Shown here: positions 37,101-52,100 of the stretch, one piece after another
Layout: the number at the start of each line of letters is the position of its first letter
Position numbering within the stretch: position 1 is the first letter of the stretch
Source: Tachypleus tridentatus
Taxonomy: Eukaryota > Arthropoda > Merostomata > Xiphosura > Limulidae
Assembly (NCBI RefSeq): GCF_004210375.1
Contig: NC_134825.1
Location: forward strand, 70,547,558-70,611,557
Length of the DNA stretch: 64,000 bases
Direction of reading: 5' to 3'
The notes under the pieces: generated by a model
What the model was told of the DNA's origin: nothing
What the model saw: the letters and a program-made list of their open reading frames with translations, nothing else
Database searches by the model: none
Made by a program: the position numbers and the translations under genes

Positions 37101-40100
37101 ATCTCAAACAAAGAGTTAGGTACTTACAAGGTTATTTTCAATATTTCTTCAGAAATACTAAATGAAATAAAATAATCATCAGTGCATAACCTGGGCTTTA
37201 AATTTTTACAAAAATTTATTTGATGTATGGAACATCTTTTGTTACACTGAAAACTGATTTTTATCAATAGCTAATGCATTTGTTAAAGAAAAATGAGTTG
37301 GCTCTTGTTCATAAACATTTTGAACATTTGGCATAATATAAATTATATAAACATTTTATCATAACTGAGTTATAAAGAAATGAGAATTATCTTTTACCTG
37401 TATAATTGCATAGTGAAGATAAAAACAAGTTAGTTTCAAGGAAATTTATGTTTAAAGTGGGTGTTATTTTCATTTTATTTTTCATGCACAACCTTCTGTA
37501 TAAAGTATATGACAATTGTTTTTCATAAATTCTCCAGGTGTCAGGCACTATAGTGGATAAAAGTGGACGAACACTTTCAGGACAGACTGGTGAGGCATTT
37601 ATTATCAGTATATCACATGCTGACCCATTATGGTGAGATATTTTTTGTTGAAGATCTTTGTTATTGCCCTTATTTTAAATGTCTATGTACATGTATGTGT
37701 ATGCTTTTAGTTTATTTTGTGGTAGAAAAAGTGTTTATTTTTTTTTTCAAGAAATGGATATAAGTTTAAAAGAGCTAAGATTGTTGCAGTGCATACACAA
37801 AAAATGGCCAGTAATTAGCTTTTTATGACAGATTTATAAACATAATAAGGCATACAAAAATAATAGGTTTTGTCTTGCTCACTTCATGAACTTATAAAGG
37901 TATTACTGCTTTGAAGAGAAAAGAAAACAATAAATTTTGAGTATTTTTAGCAGTTTCTTCAGTATACCATATGTTTTAAATATTTAAAATCACACTTTTA
38001 GTACCAGACTGCATAATCTCTGGAATATTTTGTTATTGATGTCAAATCTGAATAACTTACAAACTTTTGTTTTGAGTCAATCAGGAACAGCTTTCCTGAA
38101 CTGAACTTTTTTTCATCAATTTGTAATTAGTCACACTTGCAGATTGAACTTGTAGAGGAATGGGCTTGCCCTTTCAGCTGTGGTAGCATTATAATGTGAT
38201 GGTCAATCCCATTCTTCCTTGATAAAGAGTAGTCCAAAAATTGGTAGTTGATGGTGTTTTCTAACTGTTTTTATTCTAGTCTATCACTTCAAAATTAGAG
38301 GCAGCTTATGTAGATACCCCTCAAATGTCTTTGTGCAATAATTCAACATTTAAGTCTTTCATTTCCAAAGAAGTAAAAAAACAAAAAAAAAAAAACTTTA
38401 GTTTGCATGCAATGTTGCACTACGTAATAAACTATGTTTTTTGTTTTTTTATTTTTTTGCATTAAATAGCATAGGATTAAATTGTGCTCTTGGAGCTGCT
38501 GAAATGAGACCATTTATTGAAACCATTAGCAAGAATACTTCTGCCTATATAATTTGCTACCCAAATGCAGGTAAGTATCTTGAATGAACCACATTGAAAT
38601 CTTATTCAGCATTTTGCATTTTTGGTTTTATTGTAAATAAAATATTATATTGTATCACAGAATGGCTGGTATGGGTATTAACACTTATTGATAAGGAGAG
38701 AACAACGTTTTGACCTTCCTAGGTTATCTTATAAATCTTAGATTTCTGTTGTTGTAAAAAACATATTTTACATTTTTCTAAAGCAGTAATAACATCTTAA
38801 TTTAACTAAATATGCACATTCATCTCCTATTTGTGTAAAAAAAAGAAAAATATTTTATACTTTATACAAGTAGATGTAACTATGTGTATAAGGTAGCAGA
38901 CTAGCCACTAATGTTACTAGGAAATCTTTTAATGGACCATTTCCAAAATGCCAAAAATAAGGCTTAATGATAGTATTAATAATTATAAATTAACAATTAT
39001 CACTAGATCATCAACATTGCAAGCCTTCCTTCTTATCTCAGCATGACTTGGGCTGCTGACCTTAATTAGGTGTTAGCTGTTCACTAGGTGATATTCTGGA
39101 GGCCAGTAAAGGTGTCAATTTGACCCTTCATATGTATGTGTGTAGATATATATTAATATGTCTGTGTATGTGTATTCTGCTGTAAGTACATTTATCTTGG
39201 TTAAGTCTCATTCACACTTATCACATAAAATCTATTAAATATACTTTCCATAATTTTGCATTTTAATTAACACATGGGCTGAGTAAAAAATCCTTCCTGC
39301 ACTTTAGTACATCATTATGATGATAAAAAATATACTTGTATATATAAAGTAAGTTAAAAGACATTGACTTCATTGATGTCTATTAATCATCTGATGTAAC
39401 TAATTATGGAAAAAAACATTGCCCTTTAATTATTATATACTTGTTAATAATACCTTGTACATAAATAAAAAAATTCAAATTCACAATAAAAATATATGTA
39501 TGCATGTGCACGCACGCACACACACACATTTATTCTAAAACAGTTACTACAAGTAATAAGTAAAGTTTTTAAGTTCTTAGTTTTATAATGTTTAAAAGTT
39601 AGAAATTTTATTTAAAGTTTGGAAAATTTTGAAGGAATTGATATTTTTTTTCACTAAAATGAATCACACTAACAAAATAATTAGGTTTAGTTTTAAACAG
39701 TTGCACCAGTAAACTTCTTTCACTTACTTTTAGACTTTCAAAACACCCATTTTTAAAAGATTTCAAATTCTCATTAATTGTCATTAACTTCTGATGAAAG
39801 CAAACTATATTCATATTTCAGGACTGAAAGTTATTCCTGTAATTAATACACTGTTCTCATGAGGATTGTAATTCATTGAATTTTTTTTTTTAAATCTGAA
39901 TTGATAGTTGTAAACCCAACAGTATCTTGTGAGTTTTGCCCAACTTAGTTAGATCATCCTGGTAACAGTTTGTGTCCAGCTTCTTTGAGTTAGAGTTTTT
40001 TTTAAATAAATAATTTACGAAGTGTTTATAAAAAACCTTTCTGTCAATGGATTTTATTCCCAAATTGGCATATGTGTGCTCCCACGAAGAAACTTTACAT

Positions 40101-43100
40101 GTATTTACCTTGCTTTCAGGTTTACCTAACACTTTTGGTGAATATGATGAGACACCAGATGAAATGGCTGAGCACCTGCAGGTAAGAAGCAAGGATAGTT
40201 CACCCTTAAAACTAGAGTTTGTGATTGATCATGATGTTTTTTTTGTTGGGTTTTTTTATCTTAACTTACCTTTCACAAAGTAAACCAAATGCTGAGAAAT
40301 TTAATGATTAATCCCAGTTCAATTTATACAATTTTATTTTGTTTTATTTAATATTTCATCAGTGAAGTAGAAATTATAATTAATGTTCAAGGTAATATTT
40401 CCATCATTAAATAAATCATTTGTAAACAGAAGTATTTTATGCAGTCACAGTGAATTACATATCTGCTAAAACAATACCTGATAAGAATATTTAACTAAGT
40501 ACTTTACTGTTAAATGCCAGTGGAAACAGCTTGCTGATGAAATAATGATAGCTTAATGCGACAGCACCAAGTGATGTTTGGAGCAATGCACAAATGGATT
40601 AATATAAAGAAGTACACAATATTGGAAATACTTAATAAAAATCTGTTATTGTTTTTTATGTAAAAGCTTAAAATAACTGCTAAATAGATAACCATAGTTA
40701 AATAAAAACATAGTTCTGTTTTTTATTTGTACATTTAGACAGTTAATGGTTTGAAAACAAATGTGCTTTTTCTTGTAATTTGTATTGGACAAACACTAAT
40801 GTTAGACATGGGTACTTACAAGTGTTACACAAAATTGATTAAAAAAAAATAAAATTGACAGTATTGCTAGATATCTACAGATGAAGAACTTTGCTAGCCA
40901 TTAATACATGTGAACTATTTTTACGATAGAGCAAAATCCACTGATTGTGTTCTGGAGACATTTTTCTGTAATCACTGTATATTATACCTGCTATATACTG
41001 AAAAACTGCTACTTTTGTAGCAATACAGATGTATCTAGTTTATTTTAGGTAGAAAAATTAATGTTCTGTTATAATTTTTTGGATAAAAAAAATATGAGTG
41101 TATTAATAATTAATCCAAATTCATTTTCACTTTCATTTTTATTTTCCCTTTTGCAAGATAACTATACTTATGTATTAATTTTTCCTGTTGAGGGATAGCT
41201 ATATATTTGTTTTTGTTTTTCCTGTTGTGAAAGTAGATAAGGAATTGCCTACATTAATAATTTTAATAATATATTTTTTATAAATCTGGAAATTTAATTC
41301 CTGTGTGTGTGTGTGTGTGTGTGTGTTGAGAGTTTAATTTTGTAGAAATGTTAGGGTGATTTCATTTCTACTCTAAGAAATCTAAGGATAACTTCCTTCC
41401 CACATCTGGCTATAGAGAGTGAAAGGCAAAAGAAGCTAAGATGTTGTGGGTGTAAACACTTAGTTTTTACCCTTATATTTTATTTTCAACAGTGGGTGAC
41501 TATATTACCACATTGTTTGGATTTTTTCTTAAAGGTGGGATATCCCCAATGCATTTGGGAGTGACTACTGACATTATCTGCTGTAACAATAATTTGATAA
41601 CATGGGCTGATAACTGCAATGTGATATTTAATTCATTATTGTTTTATAGAGTTGACTCAATCACATATTAACAATTCATGTAATCAATAGTTTGAGAGAT
41701 TTTTAGGCATTTTTGTATGTTTATGTATACACATAGTCTTTTGCACATTCGGGATTGGTAAATATTGTTGGTGGCTGCTGTGGGACCACTCCACAACACA
41801 TTCGGGCAATTGCTGAAGTAATGAAGAACTACAGACCTAGGATTCCACTTGAATCACTTCATAAGGATCACCTACTGTTATCAGGTATTGTAGTTATATG
41901 CCATATGCTTTTATTCCTATAAAATATTATATCAACTTTTACCAGATGTTATCCAGCTTTGTTCTATTTAAATACTTTTAGAAAGTGTCATCTTCCATAA
42001 TTAAGAATAATAACGTTTGTGTGAAAATTAATCTTTTAGTACACAAGTCCAGTGATGAAGTTGTGTGAAATTTATCCTTTTGTTTGTGGCTTGTATAAAT
42101 CTGCCTAACACCTCATGTGCAAATGTTTGCAAATTTTTGTGGCAGACTAATCAAAATGTTGCGTGCAAAATGTTTATGTCGTATAATGTCAACTGCAGTT
42201 GCCTATGCTGACATCATAGTTTAGTGCAAACTTTCATATATCAATTTTAAATACAAAGGGTTATCCTTTTATACCTTGCTCTATATATAGTTACATTTGT
42301 CCTCACAACTACTGCTGGATAATATTTTTTTTACTCGGATAGTTATATTTGCCCAAAGAGATAGTTTTTTCTTGTCAACAAATAAGTTGTATATATGTGT
42401 GCACATCTTACTTTCTTATTTCAATGATGACAAAATATTGTTACTGTGAAATACTTTCTGTATTGGTTGTTTTTGTATAATGTGTTTAACCATTTTGGGT
42501 GTAAGAATTCTTGCCATTGTATTGTTTTATGTTTAAATACAAACATACAAATGATAATAATATTTAGTATTAGATGCTCTATCTTTTACCATCTTTTGTG
42601 TGAGTGGAGGCAAGTTACATCATTTACGAGCTAATTAAAATTTTCTAAGGATTAGTGTTGTGTGAGGTTAATTGTCCATTTGGCTCTTTAACCCTTTCGG
42701 TGCAGTTGGCGACCTCGGCAGACTTGAAGGCTCAGCACGGCAGGCAACCTTCCTTTATTCCTGTTATTCTTATGTATTGAATTTAACATATATAGTATTG
42801 AATACAATCACTGAATATTTTAGGGACTTTTGTTGAGTTATTGCTGAGCTACCATGCTTTTAGTACCGATACCGTAATTAGTTATTAGTAATTAGTATAC
42901 TCAGCACCATGCCAAACATTAAAAGTTGTTATTCAGCACCAAAAGGGTTAATGAGAATTCTTGCTAGGAATAAATGCAACTTGAAGGTATTGGTTACAAG
43001 CCTAATTTTATTTTTCAACTTTTGCTAAGATTTATTTGTACTCAACTTTTAGATTTTTAATGTCATATTATATGCACAAGCTTTTGTTTTGAACTTTCCT

Positions 43101-46100
43101 GCTTGCATCTGTTGCATCACTGATTAGCTTGATGGAATAACAATAGAAAGGTTTACTAAACTGTGAAATCTGAACCAGAGCAGATAGTTTATGTATTCCA
43201 ATAGTTATATGATGTTACTGGAAATAGTGAAAGTTATTTATATTTTTGTAACTCTTCACTTTATTCTTGCAATTGTTTCTGATTTTAATATTAATCCTTT
43301 ACTCTTTAAATGTAGCATTTATAGTGCTGTCATTTAAGTAGTTATATAAAGTGTAATAATTTCAGGTCTTGAACCAGCAGTTATTGATAGTGGCAGACTC
43401 TTTGTAAACATTGGAGAGAGATGTAATGTTGCAGGTTCAAAACATTTTGCCAGACTGGTTGGAGAAGACAGATACCAGGTACATGCAAAACATTAATTAA
43501 ATGTGTTAAACTATACAAATTAGTTTAGTTTAGCCTTATGTGCATGGGTTAGGTAGGGTAAAAGTGTATATGTTACAACCTTTCATAATTAGTTACATTG
43601 AAAACTCAATAAAATGATTATTTTATCACTGTATTGGTATAAACTTGGTGTTCAAATGCTATTTATAATTCATATTTTAATATAATTTAAAATTTAATTT
43701 TTTTCTTATTTGAAATATCCATTAAGAACCAAGGAGTGTTTTTATACTGCAATTTGATATATCTTTTTTGAAACAAATTTCCATTTGTTAACTGATAAAC
43801 TTTTAAGTGAAATACGGCATTCCCAAATCTCCATACTAGCTGATACTAAAGAATATACACACTGGGAGTAAATTCAATATATATGTCAATAAAGCCACAT
43901 TCTTAGTGTCTATAATTAAGCAATTGCCAACCTTTTATGCTTCTACTATTGCATTTTTATGTTTAGTTTTCAGCTGAGATATGAATAATTTCAAATACCA
44001 TTTTGGTAGGGATGGTTGAAGCATTATGATAATAAGCAGTAGTCTGAGCAGACAGGAATGCTTTGGAAAAAGCACATATGGGCATAATATTGTACTTGGT
44101 TTGCTGCACAATATCTTCCAAGGTTGTTATAGACTGTTACTACCTCTGCATGTCATTTGAAAACTTCCACGATTTTTGTGCTTGGCTCTTGATGTGCTGA
44201 TGGATTTCAGTCACCTTACCACATCATGTCACTTTTCTCTGTCTCAACATTAAATACCTTCACTTTTTGTTTATTAAAAAATGTTTAAAACATATCAATT
44301 CATATTATGACAAAAATGGATTGGGTAGTTGTAGTTTGTTTGTTTTTTTCAACAAAACTGTTCCCAACTGGCTCATGAGGGGCCTGTTAAAAAAAGGAAA
44401 TAAGTAAATTCCTAATCTTTACTTCTCTGTACCACATGATATCTCTGCTTTGTATTATCTGTTTTAAATTTTCTCTTATCCTTTTTATGAGTTTCAGAAA
44501 TCAGAATGTCCACCAGTTAAAAACACCAATTATAGATATTGACAGACCATAGTTAAAATTAGAATTTACCACCTCCTGTATTTTCTGAAATATCAATAAG
44601 GTTGTTAAACCCAACATAGAATTCCCCAATGCTTCAAGGTTTTTAATTTACTTATCTACTCACATTTACCTTTCATTGGTACATGTTTATTGCCAAAAAA
44701 TGCTATTTAGTGAGCTATGTGATAATGACATTTTTATATTAAATTATTTTGGCACGAGGTGTCATTTCCCAAACAGTGTTACTGAGTGAAGACTAAAGTT
44801 ATTGCTCCAGTGAGTAATGGAATTTTTTAAACCTTTTCTATTGGCCAGTTAGCAATACAATAATAAAATTAAATGAAAGAAATTGGGAAAGGTATGAGAC
44901 CTACAGCTTTGAAAATAAAAAATTGTAATTGCCTGTTATAATCTCCAGTCATTCTAGTAAAGTATGGTAGAAAAAAATAATGGCTATGTGTAATGTTTTA
45001 CTGCAAAAGAACTTCTGATATTCATTTAAGAGGTTTTAGAGGTAATTCAAATGCAATATAAAATCTTTAAGGTGAAAGAAAAAAATCTTTTATATAAATC
45101 ACCATGCACTCATATAAGTCGGTCTGAGTCAAACTGACTCAGTAACTTTACAGACAAATTTTTAGTTGAAATATTTTAGTCCAAAATTTTGATTTTTTTG
45201 TGTGTAACACACTTGTAATGTCTACTGAAAGTTTTAAACATCTTGTGAAAACACATTTAGTAGATTTGGAATTATGTTAAACATTAATTCCCCGATATTG
45301 CATCAGTCCATTGGACCTACCCTATGCTCATAGGGTTAATCTGATCGAAAATAAAATTAACCTTTGTTTTAAGTTTTATATTCTTTCTGTACAATGGCTG
45401 TGTGCTGTAGTTATAGAAAAAACTAATAAAAAATATAGTTGGCATTGATATGTTATTTAATTTACAGAGAATTATAATTTAGGTATGAAAGTGAAGACTG
45501 TTAATGGTAAAAAGATTTTATTGAGTACATAGAATTCATTTCTAATATGCAAGTTGTTTTTTACCAGTTTTTTTTTTAAATGTTATGACTTAATTGTGTT
45601 TATAACTGTGTGGTGAAGATGGATTGTCTGTAGTTCAAAATGTTTAAAATAATACGTTTTAACAACCATCTTCATCTTCTTTAAAGAAAGTTGTCTGTTT
45701 TTATCTATATCTTCATAAAGTACTACAGGGACAACTAAATGTGGGCTTTGAATTAAATAACTGATTTTTAATTTTAATGATATTTGAGTCTTTACAGAAA
45801 ATATATTTATAAAACATTGATTTATCTCTAAGTTATTGTTTTTAAAATAATTTCTTGTAACCATATGTGTAACTTGTACTTTACAAAACTTTTTTTAAAA
45901 AAATAATAGCAAATATTTTACCTTTATTTCCTAGGATGCCTTAGAAATTGCCAAAATCCAGGTAGAATCTGGGGCTCAAATTCTTGACATTAACATGGAT
46001 GAAGGAATGTTAGATGGAGAAAGAGCAATGATGAAATTTCTAAATCTAATTGCTACAGAACCAGATATAAGCAAGGTATTTATTTATAGTTTTCATATAT

Positions 46101-49100
46101 TAATTTACTGTTTGTTTTAGAATATGTTAGAAATAAAGAAAACATAATATTGATAAGTTGCATATAATTGATATGATAAAGCTCATTCCAAGATGTAAAA
46201 CTCTAATAATATTTGTATTTGATGAAGTTGTATACTGTATGTTACAAATGTTAAAATGTGCCTGAAAGGAGTATACTGAAAATGTCTGTTAAAAGCTGAG
46301 AGGAGAATGACATTCTCAAATCCTCTAGTTGGTTAATGTCATAATGGCTTTATCATTCCTTTGTTTGATAGGTTCCCCTGTGTATTGATTCCTCTAATTT
46401 TAGAGTAATAGAAGCAGGCTTAAAATGCACTCAAGGAAAATGCATTATCAACTCAATCAGCTTGAAGGAAGGGGAAGAAGACTTTTTACAGAAAGCTCGG
46501 ATCATTAAGAAATATGGAGCAGCCGTTGTGGTTATGGCATTTGATGAAATTGGACAAGTGAGGTTAAAGATTAACTTTATTTATCATCAAAAACAGTTTC
46601 TTCAAATTAAAAGTTGTGTTAACTCAGCATAATTATACATGAAATATTTATTTTAAAAACAGTATGTTTAATTTTCGTGTTAAATCATTGTTATGTATTT
46701 GAACTACAACAGCAGTTCTAGTAAAATGTAAAAGTTTTCATACAACACTATACAGATGTATGTTATAAACAAGATTAATGCTAAATACCTGAGCTTCCAA
46801 CAAATAAGAATTTTTATTAATTGTAACAGAACTGTGTTACTTGATAAAAACTACATCAAATTCAGTTATTTTTTTTCTTTTGATACAGAACTTTGACTTT
46901 TTTTTATAGTATTGGATTTGAGTTACAAGATTTACAAACATTTAGTTACTTGATTGAGGATTAACCTTAATTTTCTTTTAACAGGCAGCTGATGATAACA
47001 GAAAAGTAGAGATCTGTACCCGTTCTTACAATCTTCTTATAGAAAAAGTTAGGTTTAATCCAAATGATATTATTTTTGATCCAAACATCCTTACTATAGC
47101 AACAGGAATGGAAGAACACAACACCTATGGTATTGATTATATTAATGCAACGAAAAGAATAAAGGTAAAGAAAACAGTGTTTTTGTGTAAAACATAATAT
47201 TAGAGTGAGAAAGAAAATAGTCTGTGTTTGATGGGAGGTGAATGTGGATTTGTAACTTATGAAATTAGGAACATTTGTGTCCTATTTAATATAGTTTTAT
47301 AATAATAACCCTGAGTTTTAAGTAATTTTTTTATGTAAAATGTGTGTAAGTAATTTAAAACAAAATAATTTACATTGAACATTAGCTTTATAATCTTAAT
47401 AGCAGGAATTATTCTGATATTTTTAACACATCATTGTCAGGATTTTTATATATTTTGCTACTTGCTAGGTAACATTAATATATATAAAATAAGGCCCAAC
47501 ATGGTCAGGTGGTTAAGGCACTAAAATCATAATCTGAGGGTTACAGGTTCAAATTTCTGTCACACCAAACTTGTTGCGCTTTTACTCATGGGGGTGTTAT
47601 AATGTTCAGTCAACTCCACTATTCATTGATAAAAGAATAACCCAAGAGTTGGCTGTGAGTGATGATGACTAGATGCTTTCCCTCTAGTCTTACACTGCTA
47701 AATTAGTAATGGCTAGTGCAAATAGCCCTCATGTGGCTTTGTGTGAAATTCAAAAACAAACAAAATATAAAATATAACTGTCGTATCAAAATGTGTAAAT
47801 GTCCAGAAAATTCAGCATACATTAATACAATCCTAAGGATAGCACAAGCCATTGAAGATGTGAAAAGGCATATACATGATCATATTATTTACTCTTAAAA
47901 CTACACTATCAAAATCGTATTTTCATGAAGCAACACTGCAATAAGCTGTATGAAGTATTTTGGGCAATCATCTGGAAGTAGCATCTAAAGTATTTCAGAT
48001 GTTGTACTGAACACATACAGATGGAATACCAGTTTGTGTGATAGTGAATAAACAGAGATGAGAAATGGCTATTGTTTCTACTTTTCATAAATGCTTAACA
48101 ATGATTTTGATATAAGTGAATTTCTATATGAAAAACTAAAGGCATTTCTTTTATTATAAGAGTACTCTTCCTGGAGCAAGAGTCAGTGGTGGTGTTTCTA
48201 ATCTCTCTTTTTCCTTCCGTGGAATGGAGAAAATTCGGGAAGCAATGCATAGCGTTTTTCTTTATCATGCTATCAAGGTAATTTTGTTGAGATGTTAAAA
48301 TTTGTATTAATTTGTGAAAAAAAATCCAAAATTGAGCATAAGTTAAATATTATATGTTCCATGTTTTTTAAAAATAATATTATTGTAACATGCACTAAGA
48401 TTCAAATGTATTTAGCTGTTTTCTAATATTTTGTACAGTGTTACCAAAACATAATAACACTGTGTATTTTAGTTAAAATTACTTCAAGAAAAACAGGGAT
48501 AAAAGAAAATATAAAGGTTATTTCATATGGGCCCATTTTTGAAGAAGTGTTATTACAATACATAATACAAAAATAATTTGTTATTTAGGCTGGGATGGAC
48601 ATGGGTATTGTAAATGCGGGAAAGCTCCCACTTTATGATGATATTGAATCTGATCTACTTCAATTGTGTGAGAATCTACTGTGGAACAGAGATCCCCAAG
48701 GTACTGAGAAACTTCTTGAATATGCACAGGTAAGTGAAGTTTTTGACCTGCAAGATGACGTTTTGTTCATTGATGGTAATGATTAAATTAATAAACAAGA
48801 AGTAAAACAGTAAGACCTGAAGACAAAAGGCAGAAGACTTTTGAAATGTTGTCCTCTACACTTGTTTCCACAACAGGCAGTTGCTGTCCCTTCTACAAAG
48901 TTTCGTCATGAATACTCTGTGTAAACAAGCTATCAAAGTAAAAGTAAAATAGCTATTAATAATTGATCTATGAGTGCAGTAATTCCCAAATAAAAGCCTT
49001 CCTTCCAGTATTTACCCTTCACCCTCTACTTACAAAAATATTTTCTATTCAGTAATGAAATCTTTTATATTATGTTATGCTTAGACCATTCGTTGGAATT

Positions 49101-52100
49101 TGTAAAATTTCATATAAAAGTAAAAAAAAAATGAATGAACTATTATTTATTACAGATGTTGTAACTTACTGCACATGCAAAACTTGTTCATAATTTATCA
49201 CCCTAATGAATCTTTCTTGAAAACAGTGACTCGTATTACAGGTATATTTACGTTTGTAAGAAGTTGGATCAGAAAAACACATAACTGAAAATTTAAAACA
49301 AAATTAATATTTTTTAAAAAATAATTGGTTAAATTGTATATAAAAAACTTAGATCTTGTTGTCCCTTAGAAACTAGGCAGATTGTACATAGTCCATTGTG
49401 TAGTTTTGTGTTTAAAAACAACCAAATCTACCATTTTGTCCTTTTGATAAAAAATATTAAGAACCAACAGGATTAAAGTTATTGTCAATTGTTATTCAGC
49501 ATTAACAATGCACAGCTCTTTATTATATCAATATAGTCTTACAGACAGATTTGTGTATGGTACATTTTTTTTTTTTTTTGCTTATCAGTTATAAGGTAAA
49601 TCTAACATATATCATGATTATTCTGTTGATGCTTTTTTCTCCATATCTTATACTTCATGATTTATTTGGTTTTTGATATATTCATATCCAGTCATTTGTT
49701 TCTTCTTTTTCATTTAAACATGAGCCTTGTATGTCTTTTTAAAATTAACAATTTTGTTTTTAGATTTTTTTTTATAATCAAATTTTCTTGTCTCAATTTT
49801 TATTTTAAGAGTGGTTTCTGTATTCTTGTTATTTCAGAAACATGGGAAAACTGAAAAGTCAGTTTCCAAAACAATAGACTGGAGACAAAATTCTGTAGAA
49901 GAAAGATTGCAATATGCCTTAGTGAAGGTATAATATGATTGTTTAATAAATGTATTTATAAACAGATTGATAATTTATATGCTTCATGTAACCTAAATGT
50001 TTTTTTCATACATTGGCTGTATGTCTGTATTAAATCTGCTTATATTTAGATCCCCCCAGGTGTGCTTAAAATGTTAGAAATGCATAGATAATTATTATAA
50101 ATATGTAATACCATGGATGGTCATAATTTTAAATTGAATTTGTAAATAAGTTTATAAACAAAGCATCTACTTTGTATCCATCTTTATTTGGTACCTAGTT
50201 AGTCATACAAGTTGTTACAAAGTAAGAATGTTTTAGAAGGAAATTACATATTAATAAGTTAAAATACATGTTTATTTATTAAGGTAACTGAATTTCAAGT
50301 AAATCTACAAAAGAGCATTTTGGTTATTATAGCTCATATTTCTGTCACATTAAATATGAGATGAGTATGATGAAAGACATCATCATATGATGTATTTGAA
50401 GCACTTCAGTTACACCACTATCTGTTTTGAATCAACACTAAACCTAGTCATCTCTTTTTATTATTGTGAATTTTTAAAATCTATTGTATTATCAACAGTC
50501 ATGCCTGTTTTTTTTTCAGTTTTTTTTACTTTATTTCCTGAAGTAAACCTGGGATTTTTATTTTTAAAAGTGTAACTTGAACTGTGATTTCTATATTTGA
50601 AAATACTTGAACTATGATGATATTATCAAATCAGAAGTTGTTAAATATTGATTTTATTAGACAAAATTTTGATTTATCACCAAATTTCTTTACATCACTA
50701 GTAAAAAGGCAGTTTATTTTTATATCTAATTAAATAGTCTGTGGCTAATAAACCTCAAGAGCCTGCTTTAGTAGGAGGGTAACAGATCTTTTTTAATTCA
50801 TAGTATTTGTTTACTGTAGCAAATAATCTTGTTAAAAGAGTCACTTTGTAAATATTTATGTTCATGGACCATATGGTAAATAATGTGTTTTACAAAACTG
50901 TTATTGGTTAATTATTTATTAAATACCCTTCTAATGATCCTTATGATCTCCAATAGTTTAATAACTAAGGCAAATCTTCTACTCCCAGACAGAGTAGTAA
51001 ACAAAGAGAAGGAGAATATGATAGTTATACACATAAACTGGGACTTTCTATGGATTGCTTTTTATTACATTGGTTAGAAATTAGTAACACAAATGTTGAG
51101 GATGAAGAAATGTTGATATCCTTCTTATTGATTTAGCTTTTGTTATCAAGACTTCTCACCATTCTTCTACTGGAGTTATCTGTGTGAAAACTCTTTAATA
51201 TTCTTGTTTATTAAACAGGGTATAGACTCCTATGTAGAGCAAGATGTAGAAGAGGCTAGACAAATGAAAAGTTCTTATCCTAGACCGTTGAACATTATTG
51301 AGGGTCCACTTATGAAGGTTACTGATGAAACACTGTTATTTCTTGATTTAAAAAATAAATAAATAAAGTTATATAATATAAATATTTCATTTTAATGATA
51401 TATAGAAGCTTTGGACTTTATAAGTAAAACAACAATTAACTTCATACTGGTGTCTGCAAATTAATTCATTGATATAATTTCACTTGATGTTTTATGTCTA
51501 GGCAAGTCATTTTTCAAGTTTAAATAGAAATGATACAAAAAATCACAATGTCTTAAGGAATGAATTGATTCCATTGTTATAAGTATAAGAAAACTTGAAT
51601 ATATATTTGTTATTGGTTGCAGTTGTTTGATTAGTAATATTTATTTTTAACTTTCCTTACAAAAGTCTTCTTCCTTATTTAGAATCTTAATTTTATGTTA
51701 GTTAATGTTATAGTTGAAATTTTTTATATGTTCATAAGTATGTTAGGAATATTTCAAATATTCAGAAAAATCATGTTTTACAGTTCTTCCTGTTTCACCT
51801 GTATAAGTTTGACTGATAATTATCACATTAAATTCAGCATACTGATCTGCTGGTGTATTACCTGTTATTATAAAACGTACTTGGTAAACCTTCAATTTTT
51901 AATTCTGGTTTTTAAATGAATCTTGTTTTCATTCCTTTGTTATGATTGCATTACTCAGTATTTCATTCCTTTATGAGATGTATTATTTTTAGGAGAAAAA
52001 AAAACAGTGGATTAGTATTTACAGTTACTGCCTTTAGAAGTTTTTGTTTACTGAGTGCAACTTTACAATAAGTAATCTTTTCAGCTTATTTTATTTTCAA

